From Patiria miniata (Eukaryota; Echinodermata; Asteroidea; Valvatida; Asterinidae): DNA of 64,000 nucleotides. Shown one piece after another: positions 46,546-57,466 of this stretch. Location: the NCBI RefSeq assembly GCF_015706575.1, contig NW_024037059.1:11879730-11943729 (forward strand), given 5' to 3'. A program made the translations under genes and the position numbers. The notes under the pieces are model-generated. The model searched no databases. It was not told the DNA's origin and saw nothing but the letters and a program-made list of their open reading frames with translations. How positions within the stretch are numbered: position 1 is the stretch's first letter; each line of letters begins with the position of its first letter.

Positions 46546-46945
46546 AATAATCGACTATACCACCGTGGACGTCTTGTGTTCGTTATACTCATGTAATGGA
46601 CATGCAAACGTGGACCTATTAATCGACTATACCACCGTGGACGTCTTGTGTTCGTTATACTCATGTAATGGACATGCAAGCGTGGACCTATTAATTGACT
46701 ATACCACCGTGGACGTCTTGTGTTCGTTATACTCATGTGAGTAATGGACATGCAAGCGTGGACTTATTAATCGACTATACCACCGTGGACGTATTGTGTT
46801 CGTTGTACTCCTGCAATGGACATGCAAGCGTGGACCAATCAACAATACCACCGTGGACGTCTTGTGTTCGTTATACTCCTGTTATGGACATGCAAGCGTG
46901 GACCTATTAACTGACTATACCAGCGTGGACGTCTTGTGTACGTCC
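46546..46945. repeat. 72-bp satellite, right block
   Basis: About five and a half more units of the same satellite. The last unit ends in CGTGGACGTCTTGTGTACGT followed by CCACGG, a small inverted repeat that closes the array. Confidence 0.9.
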
Positions 46946-47108
46946 ACGGTTTGAATGTGAAAACTTCGTGAAGCAAGAAAGCTTCAGTAACCTGTTACCG
47001 CCCATTTTTAAGACGTCTGCGGTTAAAACACAGCGTAAGTAGCCCTTAAAATACTGCAGTCCTCGTTTGTATGGTAAAACATGAAAGTCCACGTTTGCAG
47101 GTCATTAC

Positions 47109-47128
47109 AAGTATGGGTGTGTGTGTGT
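47109..47128. repeat. (GT)n microsatellite
   Basis: GTGTGTGTGTGTGTGT immediately before the second transposase-like copy; the first copy has poly-T at the same place. Confidence 0.85.
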
Positions 47129-48342
47129 GTGTAATGGGTGCATTGTCTCAACACTTATTAATTACATGTAACATTTTATTCTATTATTAAACAGAGTCGG
47201 ATGAATCAACACAAGGTTTGCTTGTTGGAAGTTTGTCGCCTTTCTGGTGAGAGTCCTGCCCAACAGAAGTATAGAAATCCTGTGCTGAAAGAGCGGTTTG
47301 CTGTGGACATCAAGGCTGCTTTTGACAACGCTGTAGCTGACAATGTGATGGGCATCTATCCTCCCTACAGTGTATCTGTGCAAGCCGTATGAGCTGAAGC
47401 TAAGGAGATGGAAAGAAAACCGCGCAAAGTGTAAAAAAGCTGTTTGCAACATAAAAATCACCACCTTCACTAGTTCATGTGACAGGTGCACTGGTGAAGT
47501 CGTTGTGACTAATAGATGATCACCGCACTACAGCTGGGAAGTTTTCCTTCATGGTCTGGAAAGGGGAAAATAGAGTAAGAATCGTCAAAGTTGATGAGAT
47601 GGGCAATCCCATAGTGTTTTTCACAATCATGGCCAATTTTTCGTGGGTGCTTAATATTTGTGGCATCACTTGTAATAGTGATCACCCGTTGTGCAAGGAT
47701 GTCCCTGAGTTCCTGAGTCCCGAAGACATCTTCATCATGTTCAGCAAGCTTGATGGGATGCATGCATGTCTGGGAAATCCTGACTTCCTGAACTGGTGGC
47801 ATCGAAGTGTGGCTCAGAAGGTCAAGTTCCAACAAAGATCACTAACAATGATGTCGTTGTGGACGGGACAGTTAAGTGCGGCACAAGAAATGTCTCCGTT
47901 TGGTGCAATCAAGTGGAACAAGATGTGACTACTGTAAAGTACACAAAGGTGATCTCTCATCTGCTACAAGCCAGTTAATAGGGAAGCAACAACGCAGCGG
48001 ATCAGCATCATCCAAAGCCCCAAATATTACCTTGTCAAAGCAGCAGCTTCAGGAGAGGTAGTAGATCTCCAGAGTGATAGAAGGAATTTGCTGCGAAGAA
48101 ATGCTGCACTGGAAACCAAAATATCATCCGAGATGGAAGCAGAAATTATTCACCTTTATACTCCTCTACAGGAGAAGGGAATGGAGGAGGCATTTGCTAA
48201 CTTAGATGAGACCCTCACCAATGACATTTTCGGACAGAATACCACAGCGAGGCTTCTTTGGGATCAAAAGAAGAGTGCTGTTGCAGGTGGTGCATTGCAA
48301 AGCATTCAAGGTCAGCGTCCGCTTACAACTTCCTCCTCTTAA
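47129..48342 (+). pseudogene. Transposase-like mobile gene, copy 2 (longer)
   Basis: 47129-47979 repeats 37031-37856 at high identity, with the same TATTAAACAG acceptor. It then continues where copy 1 stops: SGTRCDYCKVHKGDLSSATS and GKQQRSGSASSKAPNITLSK (47900-48060), then LLRRNAALETKISSEMEAEI, a Leu-rich coiled coil, GMEEAFANLDETL and NTTARLLWDQKKSAV (48088-48270). In the family I recall, the coiled coil and L-F/L-W-x-Q block lead directly into the transposase core (a WHPLMIRWCL-type motif), which is not found here. A stop ends the frame at 48340-48342. Several frame changes are present. Confidence 0.5.
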
Positions 48343-48693
48343 TGCCCACCTTTGGCCCAGTGTTGTCATTGTGTTGATGGGAAGAGGCCTATTCTGACAA
48401 AGTATCTTTGTTTTGGGGTAGTCACAAAAGAAAGGCAAGTCACCTTTTCACGCATGCTAGAACTTGAACCGAATGATGTCAAATGTGACCCGCCATCCCA
48501 AAACCAGGCGGAAGTCGGCAAATGCCTTTTCGAGTTAAGGTACTTACATTTTGTACAACGAAAAAATGCATGCATGGTCGAAAAAAAAAAATTCATTCAT
48601 AAATCGGTAGCTACTCTTATATTCTATCGGTTGTCAAAATTTAAGCCTTATAAATTTCTCTAAAGTCACATTTTGGGCACTTTTTGGGTCAAG
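48343..48693. other. Junction stretch without a supported gene
   Basis: One frame has KRPILTKYLCFGVVTKERQV, not recognised. The end is AT-rich (TTATAAATTT near 48649) and may hold the promoter of the next transposon. Confidence 0.3.
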
Positions 48694-48969
48694 ATGCCAA
48701 TCAAGTATCCTTGCCTCTTCTGTAAGAAGTCTGTTCGTGCGAACCAGCATGCTTTCCAGTGTGAGCGCTGCCAGGGATGGCAGCATGTTGGCTGCAACTC
48801 TGGTTTTAGTCACCAGCAGTACCTGGAGATCCGTGACGATCCATCCAGGCTGGAAGTTTGGATCTGTGCACCCTGTACAAGTCAAGACCAAGAACAGGAG
48901 AAAGACCCGATGGACATCAAGGAGAACAGAGACCTCCCTACTGATGACGGTGATTTCAACGTCGAGACC
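48694..48969 (+). pseudogene. PHD-FLYWCH-MULE transposase, part before the Gypsy insertion
   Basis: ATG at 48694 (TCAAGATGCC, same context as the copy at 24242). The product has a PHD-like finger (KYPCLFCKKSVRANQHAFQC, CERCQGWQHVGCN, WICAPC) and an acidic linker. Coding is interrupted at 48969 by the LTR element; the same frame resumes beyond it at 54225. This is a DNA transposon gene; see the entry at 54220 for the rest. Confidence 0.8.
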
Positions 48970-49108
48970 TGTAACAATATGTACTATGCACCCTTTAGCC
49001 AACAGAGGGCGCTGTGTATTGTCAATCTGTGAAACATGGCTGCTTCCACAAAGTTATGATCTGTGTCAAACTCGTGTCATTATTTATGCTCTACCCGCGC
49101 TTGAAACA
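48970..49108 (+). repeat. 5' LTR of the Gypsy element
   Basis: 139 bp, TGTAACAATATG at the start and TTGAAACA at the end, matching 54081-54219 with no difference that I can find. The sequence just downstream (CTGGCAGCGGTGGTAAG) is the likely primer-binding site. Confidence 0.9.
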
Positions 49109-49473
49109 TGCTGGCAGCGGTGGTAAGCTTCATGAACATTTATAGAAGTTTCTGCAATTAATGTTTGTTTGCTGTTGACAACATTATTGGCACAAATGAC
49201 AAGATTTCTGACTGTTTTATGCCGAACTGCGTGAGTCTCATTTTCACTGCATACTGCGGCATTGTACTGCATGTACTGTACTGTACACATGAACATGTTG
49301 AACAGTGACACTCCCGTGTGACTACTGCTGGAAGATTTGTCATCTCTCTCTCATTTCAACTTGGATAAACTGTCCACCGTTCCAAAGTGTGATTCTGCAC
49401 TGTGTTTTTGCTCATAGAATACATGTACTTTTGCCTACACCATTAACTGAATAACTGACAATCTACTGTCAAA

Positions 49474-52400
49474 ATGCCAACTACTCCTGGAGCCACCCAA
49501 ACTGCTTCAAGCTCTAATGTTTCGGAGCAATATAAAAAGCCACACATCAATCCACCAGCTCATTTTAATGCAAGTGCTAAGGATGCAGCCGAAGAGTGGA
49601 AGATGTGGCGTCAAATGTGGGACAACTACTGTGTCCTCACAAACCTTGCAAGCCAACCTGAGGCTTACCAAACTGCTCTGCTGCTCCACAGTATTGGCAC
49701 GGAGGGTGTACGCATATACAATGGGATGAAATTTGATAATCCTGCGGACAATCAGATCTGCTCAAAGATTCTCGAGAAATTTGACTCTCATTTTCTCGGC
49801 CAACGTCAAGAATTTTTTGAGCGCTTCAAATTCAACCGTCGCAACCAAGACGAAGGTGAGCCTATAGAGCAATACATCTCTATACTCCGCACCATGAGCA
49901 AAACATGTGGACTCTGTGCCTGCATGAAAGACAAACTCCTAATGGACCGCCTCCTAATGGGAGTACTAGACGACAAAATGAGAGAGAAAATGATGGCAAC
50001 TCACGACCTCACACTGACAAAGGCCATTGAGATCTGCAAAGCTGTTGAGGTTGCAACCGTGCAGATGAAGGCGATGAAGAAGGAGGAAACTGTGCACAAA
50101 GTGAGGCCAAAGAAAACTGACAAAAAGCCACGACAGCCGAAGCAGCGTCCTCCTCGTAAAGCCCCAGTGAACGAAGGCGGGAAGCCTATCTCTAAGCGAT
50201 GCAAGTTCTGCAGTGGGAACCATCCCATGAAAAAGGAACTCTGTCCAGCCTGGGGCCGCACCTGTGATTCATGCGGTGTAAAGAATCACTTCAAGAAATC
50301 CAGAGTTTGCAAAAATCACCGTGTCCATGCAGTAGATGAAGACGGCTACACTTCGTCTTCAGGAGAGAGCGTGAGCTGTGTCACCACTGACATTAACTCA
50401 GTAACAGACGACAGCAAGCCAGTATACTGCACCATGGAGATCAAGGGTGAACCTGTGAAGTTTCAGGTTGACTGTGGCGCAACTATCAATCTGATTCCCA
50501 AGAAATATGCCATGGAGATCTCTCCAGCGCGAATTGAGCTCAAGATGTGGAACAACTCCTGTATGACTGCTGTCGGCAGAAGCACCATAAAACTTCGCAA
50601 TCCAGTGACGCTGAAGAAGTACAAAGTCAACTTCGTGATCGTGGACAAGGACCTCACACCTCTCATAGGTCGTAAGGCCGCCGAACAGATGGGTCTCATT
50701 ACCATCAACTACGACAAGTTCTCACAAGTCCATGGTGTTACCCCAACTCATGCTGATTTCGTCAGTGAGTACCCTGATGTTTTCAATGCGTCCGTCACTG
50801 GCATTCTGCCTGGCCAAAGAGTGCACCTTACGGTCAGCTCGGATGCCGAACCTGTCATACGCCCTGCACGTACAGTTCCAGAAGCACTCAAGCCTGCTGT
50901 CAAGGCCGAGCTCGAGAAATTGACAGACCGAGATGTGTTAGCAGAAGTGGATGAGCCAACTAACTGGGTCAGCCAAATGTCTGTAGCCAAGAAGAAATCC
51001 GGCTCTGTCAGAATCTGCATTGATCCTGGTCCCCTGAATAAATACCTCATGAGGGAGCACTACACTCTCCCGGTACTGAACGACATCCTGCCAGAGCTAA
51101 ATGAGGCTACTCATTTCTCCATCTGTGATCTGAAAGATGGCTACCTGCACTGCGAGCTTGACGACGAGTCCAGTAAGCTGACTACTTTCGCCACTCCTTG
51201 GGGCAGATACCGTTGGAAACGGTTACCATTTGGCCTGAAGGTGAGCAGCGAGATCTTTCAGAAGAGACTGCATCAAGCCCTTGATGGTCTTGAAGGCGTC
51301 CGCTGCGTAGCAGACGACATCATCATATGGGGCAGAGATGTCGAAGAGCACAATCGTCGTGTTCGAAAATTGCTGCAACGATGCAAAGAGGTGGGAATCA
51401 TCCTCAACAGAGAGAAGTCTCGCTTCACTGTGCACGAAGTGCACTTCCTGGGCCATATAATCTCTCACGATGGCCTAAAAGCTGATCCTTCTAAGATAGA
51501 GGCTATAATCAACATGAAGCCCCCGACGAGCAAAGATGACGTTGACAGGCTTAGAGGTATGGTGAATTACCTGTCCAAATTTCTCCCTAGTCTGTCACAG
51601 GTGATGGAGCCTATAAATGCACTAACCCGCAAAGGTGTCGAGTGGTCATGGAATGCCTGCCATGACAAAGCATTTGGTAAGCTGAAACAGTTGCTGACCG
51701 AAGCTCCAGTCCTGACCTACTTCAACCCTGAGAAGGAGCTCGTTATTCACACTGATGCTAGTGATAGAGGAATTGGGGCTGCTCTTCTTCAAAATGGAAA
51801 ACCCCTTGCTTATGCCAGCCGAGCCCTGAGCGATACCGAAACCAGGTACGCAGTCATTGAGAAGGAGATGCTAGCTGTGGTGTTTGCACTTGAGAAGTGG
51901 CACCAATACACATTTGGACGACATGTGACTGTCTACTCTGACCACAAGCCACTGGAGAGCATCGTGAAGAAACCCCTTGACAAGGCACCCCGTCGCCTAC
52001 AGGGAATGCTCTTGCGAGCATTGGCCTATAACGCTGATGTAAACTATCTTCAGGGAAAGAAGAATCTAATAGCTGATCCCCTCAGTAGATCGTTCCTACC
52101 CTACGAGTCTAGCCAAAAGGAGTTCGAAACGGTGAATGCACTCCAGTACCTGACCCTACCTGAGGAGCGGATATATGACATCAAACAGATGACTGGGAGT
52201 GATGATGTTCTTCAACTCTTGAAGAAATCCATTCAGGAGGGATGGCCAGAACATAAGAATCTGCTTCCTGCGCAGATTACTCCATATTTCTCCGTCCGTG
52301 ATGAGCTCTGCGTCCATGATGGCCTAGTGTTTCGGGGTGAGCGACTTGTGATCCCGAAAGCCATGAGACAGGTCATCAAGCAAGATCTGCATCTGGGCCA

Positions 52401-53562
52401 TATCGGTGTGGAAGGCACTTTGCGAAGAGCAAGAGAATACGTCTTCTGGCCTGGTATGACAGATGAAATCCGTCAGTGGATCGAGTGCTGTGAGACATGC
52501 AGAGAATACGAGGTGTCCCAAGCTCCACTTCCACTGATGTCCCATGACATACCCGAACGACCCTGGGAAAAACTTGGCATAGATCTTTTCCACCATGATG
52601 GGAAAGATTACCTCATCACTGTGTGCTACAAGTCAAACTTCTGGGAGGTGGATCGTCTGCACAGCACAACTGCCAGATCAGTCATTGGCAAGCTCAAACA
52701 TCATTTTGGCAGATACGGCATACCAGACATCATAGTCAGCGATAATGGTCCACCATTCTCTTCAAAGGACTTTGGTGATTTCACACGAAAGTGGGGAATC
52801 AAACACAACACCATCTCCCCATACAACAGCAAGGCAAATGGAAAGGCTGAGTCTGCAGTCAAGTCTGCAAAAAAGATGCTGAAGAAATGCCTTGCCACAG
52901 GTGAAGATGAAGACCTTGCCCTGTTGAACATCAGGAACACACCAACTCAAGGCGTTGACTCCAGCCCTGCTCAACGATTCCTTGGGCGGAGAACAAAGAC
53001 ACTGATACCAACATCACGACGCCTACTCCAAGCCAGAGGTTCCGAGGGCAAACGCGAGATGAAACAGTTGGAGCTGAACCAGAGGAGACAAGCGAAATAC
53101 TACAACCAATCCACAAAAGACCTGCCCTCACTGATACAAGGTGACACTGTGCGCATGAAACCGTTCCGGCAAGGAGAAGACCGTTGGAAGAAGGCACTCG
53201 TTCTGCGCAAACTTGATGAGAGATCCTATGAGGTGCTTCAAGATGACCAGGTTTACAGACGAAACCGAGAACACCTGAGGAAGTCAAAGGAACCACCCCC
53301 AAAACAACATAAGCCTAGTACTGGAAACACACTGCACGTCCCAGAAGGATGTCCCAGAACCACTGACTCCCAGAAGGAAGTCTCCATCAAACCAGACATG
53401 ACTCCAGTACCACCCAATCCTGTCCCAGCCGCACCACCTACTAACTCCAAAATCCCAACATCGTACGATCCGACAACCACCCCCACTGAACAGCCCACAC
53501 TGCGAAGATCCACTCGCACTCGATGTGAACCAGCTAAATTCCAAGATTATGTTCGATTCTAA
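49474..53562 (+). CDS. Gag-pol polyprotein frame of the Gypsy element
   Basis: One frame of 1,362 codons. Approximate parts: gag 1-235; Cys/His zinc-finger region 243-279; aspartic protease near 325-400; reverse transcriptase about 440-690; RNase H starting near 755 (TDASDRGIG); integrase with an HHCC finger near 970-1015 and its catalytic core about 1030-1130; a Pro/Thr-rich tail after 1270. The family makes its own particle and copies its RNA into DNA for integration. It appears whole. No separate envelope gene follows. Confidence 0.92.
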   Translation: MPTTPGATQTASSSNVSEQYKKPHINPPAHFNASAKDAAEEWKMWRQMWDNYCVLTNLASQPEAYQTALLLHSIGTEGVRIYNGMKFDNPADNQICSKILEKFDSHFLGQRQEFFERFKFNRRNQDEGEPIEQYISILRTMSKTCGLCACMKDKLLMDRLLMGVLDDKMREKMMATHDLTLTKAIEICKAVEVATVQMKAMKKEETVHKVRPKKTDKKPRQPKQRPPRKAPVNEGGKPISKRCKFCSGNHPMKKELCPAWGRTCDSCGVKNHFKKSRVCKNHRVHAVDEDGYTSSSGESVSCVTTDINSVTDDSKPVYCTMEIKGEPVKFQVDCGATINLIPKKYAMEISPARIELKMWNNSCMTAVGRSTIKLRNPVTLKKYKVNFVIVDKDLTPLIGRKAAEQMGLITINYDKFSQVHGVTPTHADFVSEYPDVFNASVTGILPGQRVHLTVSSDAEPVIRPARTVPEALKPAVKAELEKLTDRDVLAEVDEPTNWVSQMSVAKKKSGSVRICIDPGPLNKYLMREHYTLPVLNDILPELNEATHFSICDLKDGYLHCELDDESSKLTTFATPWGRYRWKRLPFGLKVSSEIFQKRLHQALDGLEGVRCVADDIIIWGRDVEEHNRRVRKLLQRCKEVGIILNREKSRFTVHEVHFLGHIISHDGLKADPSKIEAIINMKPPTSKDDVDRLRGMVNYLSKFLPSLSQVMEPINALTRKGVEWSWNACHDKAFGKLKQLLTEAPVLTYFNPEKELVIHTDASDRGIGAALLQNGKPLAYASRALSDTETRYAVIEKEMLAVVFALEKWHQYTFGRHVTVYSDHKPLESIVKKPLDKAPRRLQGMLLRALAYNADVNYLQGKKNLIADPLSRSFLPYESSQKEFETVNALQYLTLPEERIYDIKQMTGSDDVLQLLKKSIQEGWPEHKNLLPAQITPYFSVRDELCVHDGLVFRGERLVIPKAMRQVIKQDLHLGHIGVEGTLRRAREYVFWPGMTDEIRQWIECCETCREYEVSQAPLPLMSHDIPERPWEKLGIDLFHHDGKDYLITVCYKSNFWEVDRLHSTTARSVIGKLKHHFGRYGIPDIIVSDNGPPFSSKDFGDFTRKWGIKHNTISPYNSKANGKAESAVKSAKKMLKKCLATGEDEDLALLNIRNTPTQGVDSSPAQRFLGRRTKTLIPTSRRLLQARGSEGKREMKQLELNQRRQAKYYNQSTKDLPSLIQGDTVRMKPFRQGEDRWKKALVLRKLDERSYEVLQDDQVYRRNREHLRKSKEPPPKQHKPSTGNTLHVPEGCPRTTDSQKEVSIKPDMTPVPPNPVPAAPPTNSKIPTSYDPTTTPTEQPTLRRSTRTRCEPAKFQDYVRF

Positions 53563-54080
53563 TCACTAGTCCAACAACTACAAAAAAAAAGCACACACAA
53601 AAACACCAATCTTTCCACTCCGTTTTTAATCCTTTTCCCTCTGGAACCAAAAACAACCATCTTCAGGAAAAGTGATTTTCTATTCAAGTTTGGAAACCAA
53701 AAGCAAAAAAACAAATAGTGAAAGTTCGTTTTTGCGTTTTCAAGTGTTACTCATGTTGCATTTACTCTAAAGTTTTTTAGATGTTGTTGCCTAATCATAT
53801 TACTCTTTAAGCCATCTAGTTCAAATTGTTGATTCAGACATGGAAGCCTGCATTTTGAAAGCCTTTTGAAAAGAAAAGAAAAAAAAAAAAATCTCGGCAC
53901 TATTGTTGAAAGACAGCTAATATCCACTCAGCACGTGAACTTTTGAACTTTGAACTCAAAGTTAATGGACTATTGTAACCATCAGACTGTTAAATGTATA
54001 AGGAAATCAATGTTTTACATGTAATTTGTGAAAAAAACCCAAATTGTATGCATTTTTCCACAAACTCAAAAAGGGGAGGA
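53563..54080 (+). other. 3' untranslated part of the Gypsy element and purine tract
   Basis: Non-coding, A-rich, ending in the purine run AAAAAGGGGAGGA (54068-54080), the usual second-strand primer just before the 3' LTR. Confidence 0.8.
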
Positions 54081-54219
54081 TGTAACAATATGTACTATGC
54101 ACCCTTTAGCCAACAGAGGGCGCTGTGTATTGTCAATCTGTGAAACATGGCTGCTTCCACAAAGTTATGATCTGTGTCAAACTCGTGTCATTATTTATGC
54201 TCTACCCGCGCTTGAAACA
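54081..54219 (+). repeat. 3' LTR of the Gypsy element
   Basis: Second copy of the 139-bp LTR, followed at 54220-54224 by the AGACC target duplication. Confidence 0.9.
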
Positions 54220-55690
54220 AGACCGACTTTGATGTACCACTTGAAGTAGCCGAGAACCCCCTCCTCGATGCTGCCCTACCTGCTGTAATCCCTGGCCTAG
54301 GTGATGAGGACATCACTACCTACAAGACGGTGGAGTCCGGCACGAAACGGGGTAAAGTCATCTTGGTTGATAGTCACAGCTACACCTACACGAAGAAGTG
54401 GAAGAAGGCCGGTTCCACTTCTTCCAAAGTCACATGGCTGTGTAGTGTCCGGGGCAAGTTGCACAGGTGTGCCGTGTCTGTTCACCAAGATGGCAACCTT
54501 TTTCATGCTGGGGTTCACACCAAGCAGACGCACCCAGCGCATCCCGGGGCAGACGTCACAGTTCAAGTGAAGGCGTTGGTGATAACCAAGGCCAAGGCTG
54601 ACATCTCCAAATCAGCAGGGGCCATTGTCGAGGATGTCATCACCACACATCTTCAACCTGACACACCCGCTGCAAGTTGTCCTAATCCAACCAACCTGTC
54701 CCGGGCTGCAAACCGTCACCACCAGAGCCAGCGCCCTCCCGAGCCACGAGACATTGACCTTATAATTGACCAAGGCTTCATCCCCGAACACTTCCTCCAG
54801 AAAGACATTCACCTCGGTTGTGCTCGCCATGTGGTGTTTTTTTAAACCAGATCAACTCCATGTGCTGGATGGCGCCAAGACCTGGTACTTGGATGGAACT
54901 TTCAAGTTGGTGAAACGTCCGTTCACCCAACTGTTCTCAGTTCACGCCTTCGTCAAGGGAGATACCGGTGGGATGAAGCAGGTTCCGCTGGCCTTTGTCT
55001 TGATGACTCGGCCGACAAAGACTAAGACTATAAGAAGGTGCTCAAGGCCCTGCGGAGGAAGCTGCCGTCCTGTGCTGCAAATCTTCAAGAGCTAGTGGTG
55101 AACTTTGAAGTTGGACTGTGGGGTGCCATCCTAGCTGTTTTTTCCGGATGCTTCCGTGAAGGGCTGCCTGTTTCATTGGACACAGGCAGTCTGGAGAAAG
55201 TGTCAGGCACTCGATTTGGCAGTACCCTACATGTCCAACGACGGAGTTCGGGATTTCATCGGCCAGCTGTTGTCACTCCCGTTCTTGCCTAATGAACATA
55301 TCGGGCCAGCTTTTAAAGAACTCAGCAGCCTGGTGACTGATCAACCTGCCATGGTTGAGCTGTGCAGCTACCCTCGCACCACGTGGCTGGAGAACTCAAC
55401 ATGGAGCCCACGTGACTGGTCAGTGTTCATGCGGAGTACCCGCACGAACAGGACGTCACACCGTCTAATTCTACAACGTCATCAAGCTCCTGTACGTAGA
55501 ATCCAGCTACGTAAACGTCCAGCTAAGGCTGGTCAAAGAAGCTCGACTCTGCAGGAACCAGCGGCGGATGTACATGTACCAGCAGGTTCAAGGGAAGATT
55601 TTCAAGTTGTGGGACGACTACCAAGCCCGTCGCCTCACAACATCGGGACTCCTGGCAGCCTGCAAGTACCTGACAGGTCCAGCCCTGTAG
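54220..55690 (+). pseudogene. PHD-FLYWCH-MULE transposase, part after the Gypsy insertion
   Basis: Coding resumes with DFDVPLEVAENP. The FLYWCH-like finger is at about 54350-54550 (KVILVDSHSYTYTKKWKKAG, KVTWLCSVRGKLHRCAVSV, HAGVHTKQTH). A basic/proline linker leads to KDIHLGCARHVVFF, where the frame is lost. Then AKTWYLDGTFKLVKRPFTQL (first catalytic Asp, ~54880) and SVHAFVKGD; KVLKALRRKLPSCAANLQEL and VVNFEVGLWGA (second acidic block, ~55100); GCLFHWTQAVWRKCQAL (the MULE C-x-H region, ~55162); PFLPNEHIGPAFKEL; DWSVFMRSTRTN. One further frame gives the C-terminal helix (RRMYMYQQVQGKIFKLWDDY), ending at TAG 55688-55690. At least three frame changes make it non-autonomous even without the LTR element. 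Confidence 0.75.
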
Positions 55691-57466
55691 GTCAACAACA
55701 AAACAACCGGTCCTTTCAGACCAACATATCTACAAAAGAGATTGTTGTCTTGAAGATTTGCATCAAAGGCAGAATAAAAATGGAAATAAATGATTAATAA
55801 AAAATTACATTTATTTCGTTTTCTCCACAGGTTAGAAAAAGAGCCTACTTTTTTATGCAATGCGAAATTGTTTTTGTTTTATTACTGCCAAAACAATGCC
55901 AAACTGAACACATTGAAAAACATTGAAAATTTCAAAACTAGTGAATTGCATTTTATTACTCGCAACAGTTTTTGAATTGAAATCACAACTTGATAATTAT
56001 AGAAGAGTGAAAACATTAACACCAGGGTAGATTGAAACATTCAAAATTTTAAAAACAATTCAACTGCATTTTTTATGACTTACAATAGTTTTTAATTAAA
56101 GTCAAAACTTGATAATTATAATAGACGGAAGACGTTTACGTAAAAACAACATGAAATTTAATAACAAACGTACAATTTCGAAAAAAAAAGCAACCAAAGA
56201 AAATCACGCTACAATATAGAAGACAAACTTCGTCGATCATAACCCAAGCTCAAAAAACCCACAAACCGTAGGGTAGATAAAATCCAAGCTCCAAGAAGAA
56301 CAAAAAACATGCAGTGGCAGGTTAAAAAAATCAGACAAAACAAACCGCAGCACCGTCAACACAAGTCCCGTGAACCACCAAGAGTGATTGACAGTAGCAT
56401 TGTTGTTCAATAGAAAAGGATTTGGAACCCTTTGTCACGTGTGCAATGATTTCTGGGTGCGAAACGACCTGGGTACGAAACGGCCTGGGTACGAAACGAC
56501 CTCGGTACGAAACGACCTGGGTATACGAAACGACTTGGGTATGAAACGACTGACATTCGTTGTGGCCTATTGGTCTATGGGTGAGACATATGACAATGCA
56601 ACTGATTATGATATGTCCCCCTTTGCATTGGCAGCTGACTTAATTGCTGGTGACTTAATGATGTGAACATGAATGTGTTGGTACTTCATCCACAGTTTTA
56701 GTTCTTGATCAATGAGACTGACAATTCTGGCATGAGCGAGTGGAAAATGTTGTCGTCTGTGTGGAATAAGTGGACTTGGATAGACACTTTTCAAAGAAAT
56801 TGTATGGATGGTAGGACATTTCTGTTGGTCTAGACAGTGAACCTGAGATGAAAGTTTTGCTGTTTAGGTAAGATACACTCTTATAGATGTTGTTTACTAA
56901 TCTTATGTATCTTTCCAGGGACAAAATGAGACGAGAGTGACACTCCAGACAGGACTCCAAATAATTGATGAAAGCTCCTATATTAATATGTTATAAATTT
57001 CATTTTAGGCCAAGAAGACGATTAAAATCAGCATATTAATCTTTCATTTTTTTTTCACCCTAACAAGATACACATTGCCTGCAAGTTTCATTGAGATATC
57101 TTGATTAACGAAGGAACCACAAGCGTTTTTATTCAAAAAAGTCGCGTTTTCGGTCACAAAATTCTATTCAATTACCTTTAAGATAAATGACGCTAATTAA
57201 CGAGCTTCAAATGCTTGAAATATCCTAATCAATTAAGATATCTCAATAATTTTGGTATCACTGCGTAGGATTTTTCAAGCTCTTTCCAGTGGTACTGATT
57301 GCATTGGTATTGGTTCACTTTGAATTTTTTCTTCACATACCTAGTAGCCTTTCGTTGTGTTGTGTGTGTTGAGTCACAAAATTGGCTGAAATTTGCAATT
57401 ATTCTGCGGGTTTAAGCATTTCACAATTTGGTGTAGTCTTTTATCCTTGTTGGATGGTTTTCAATC
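55691..57466. other. Gene-free stretch with a 121-bp duplication
   Basis: Begins with AATAAA-rich sequence that may be the transposon's polyadenylation region. 55930-56001 and 56054-56121 are diverged copies ending ACTTGATAATTATA. 57080-57260 has weakly complementary AAGATATCTCAAT / GAGATATCTTGATT ends. No gene seen until 57467. Confidence 0.5.
56455..56552. repeat. 16-bp minisatellite, opposite orientation
   Basis: Five to six units of GACCTGGGTACGAAAC. The reverse complement of the AACTCGTACCCGGGAC unit at 17518 gives GTCCCGGGTACGAGTT, so the two arrays share a core in opposite orientation. Confidence 0.75.

Larger units (their letters stand above)
48970..54219 (+). mobile_element. Ty3/Gypsy LTR retrotransposon (Mag-like), looks whole
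   Basis: Fossil-type element of 5,250 bp. It has two 139-bp LTRs beginning TG and ending CA, a 5-bp duplication AGACC on each side (48965-48969 and 54220-54224), a purine tract before the 3' LTR (54068-54080) and one long gag-pol frame. No envelope frame is seen. The two LTRs look identical by eye, so the insertion is young. It sits inside a FLYWCH-MULE DNA transposon. I place it near the Mag clade from the short LTRs, the single frame and the zinc-finger pattern; a tree would be needed to be sure. Confidence 0.92.

Noticed and set aside
45805-46910. 24-residue peptide repeats as a real repeat protein
   Set aside because: Open frames follow from a 72-bp unit and appear on both strands; no start region, splice context or domain.
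45757-46945. CRISPR array
   Set aside because: Units are head-to-tail with no unique spacers, in animal DNA; it is a satellite.
52701-53544. Minus-strand frames over the Gypsy gag-pol region
   Set aside because: Shadows of the long plus-strand frame; no independent features.
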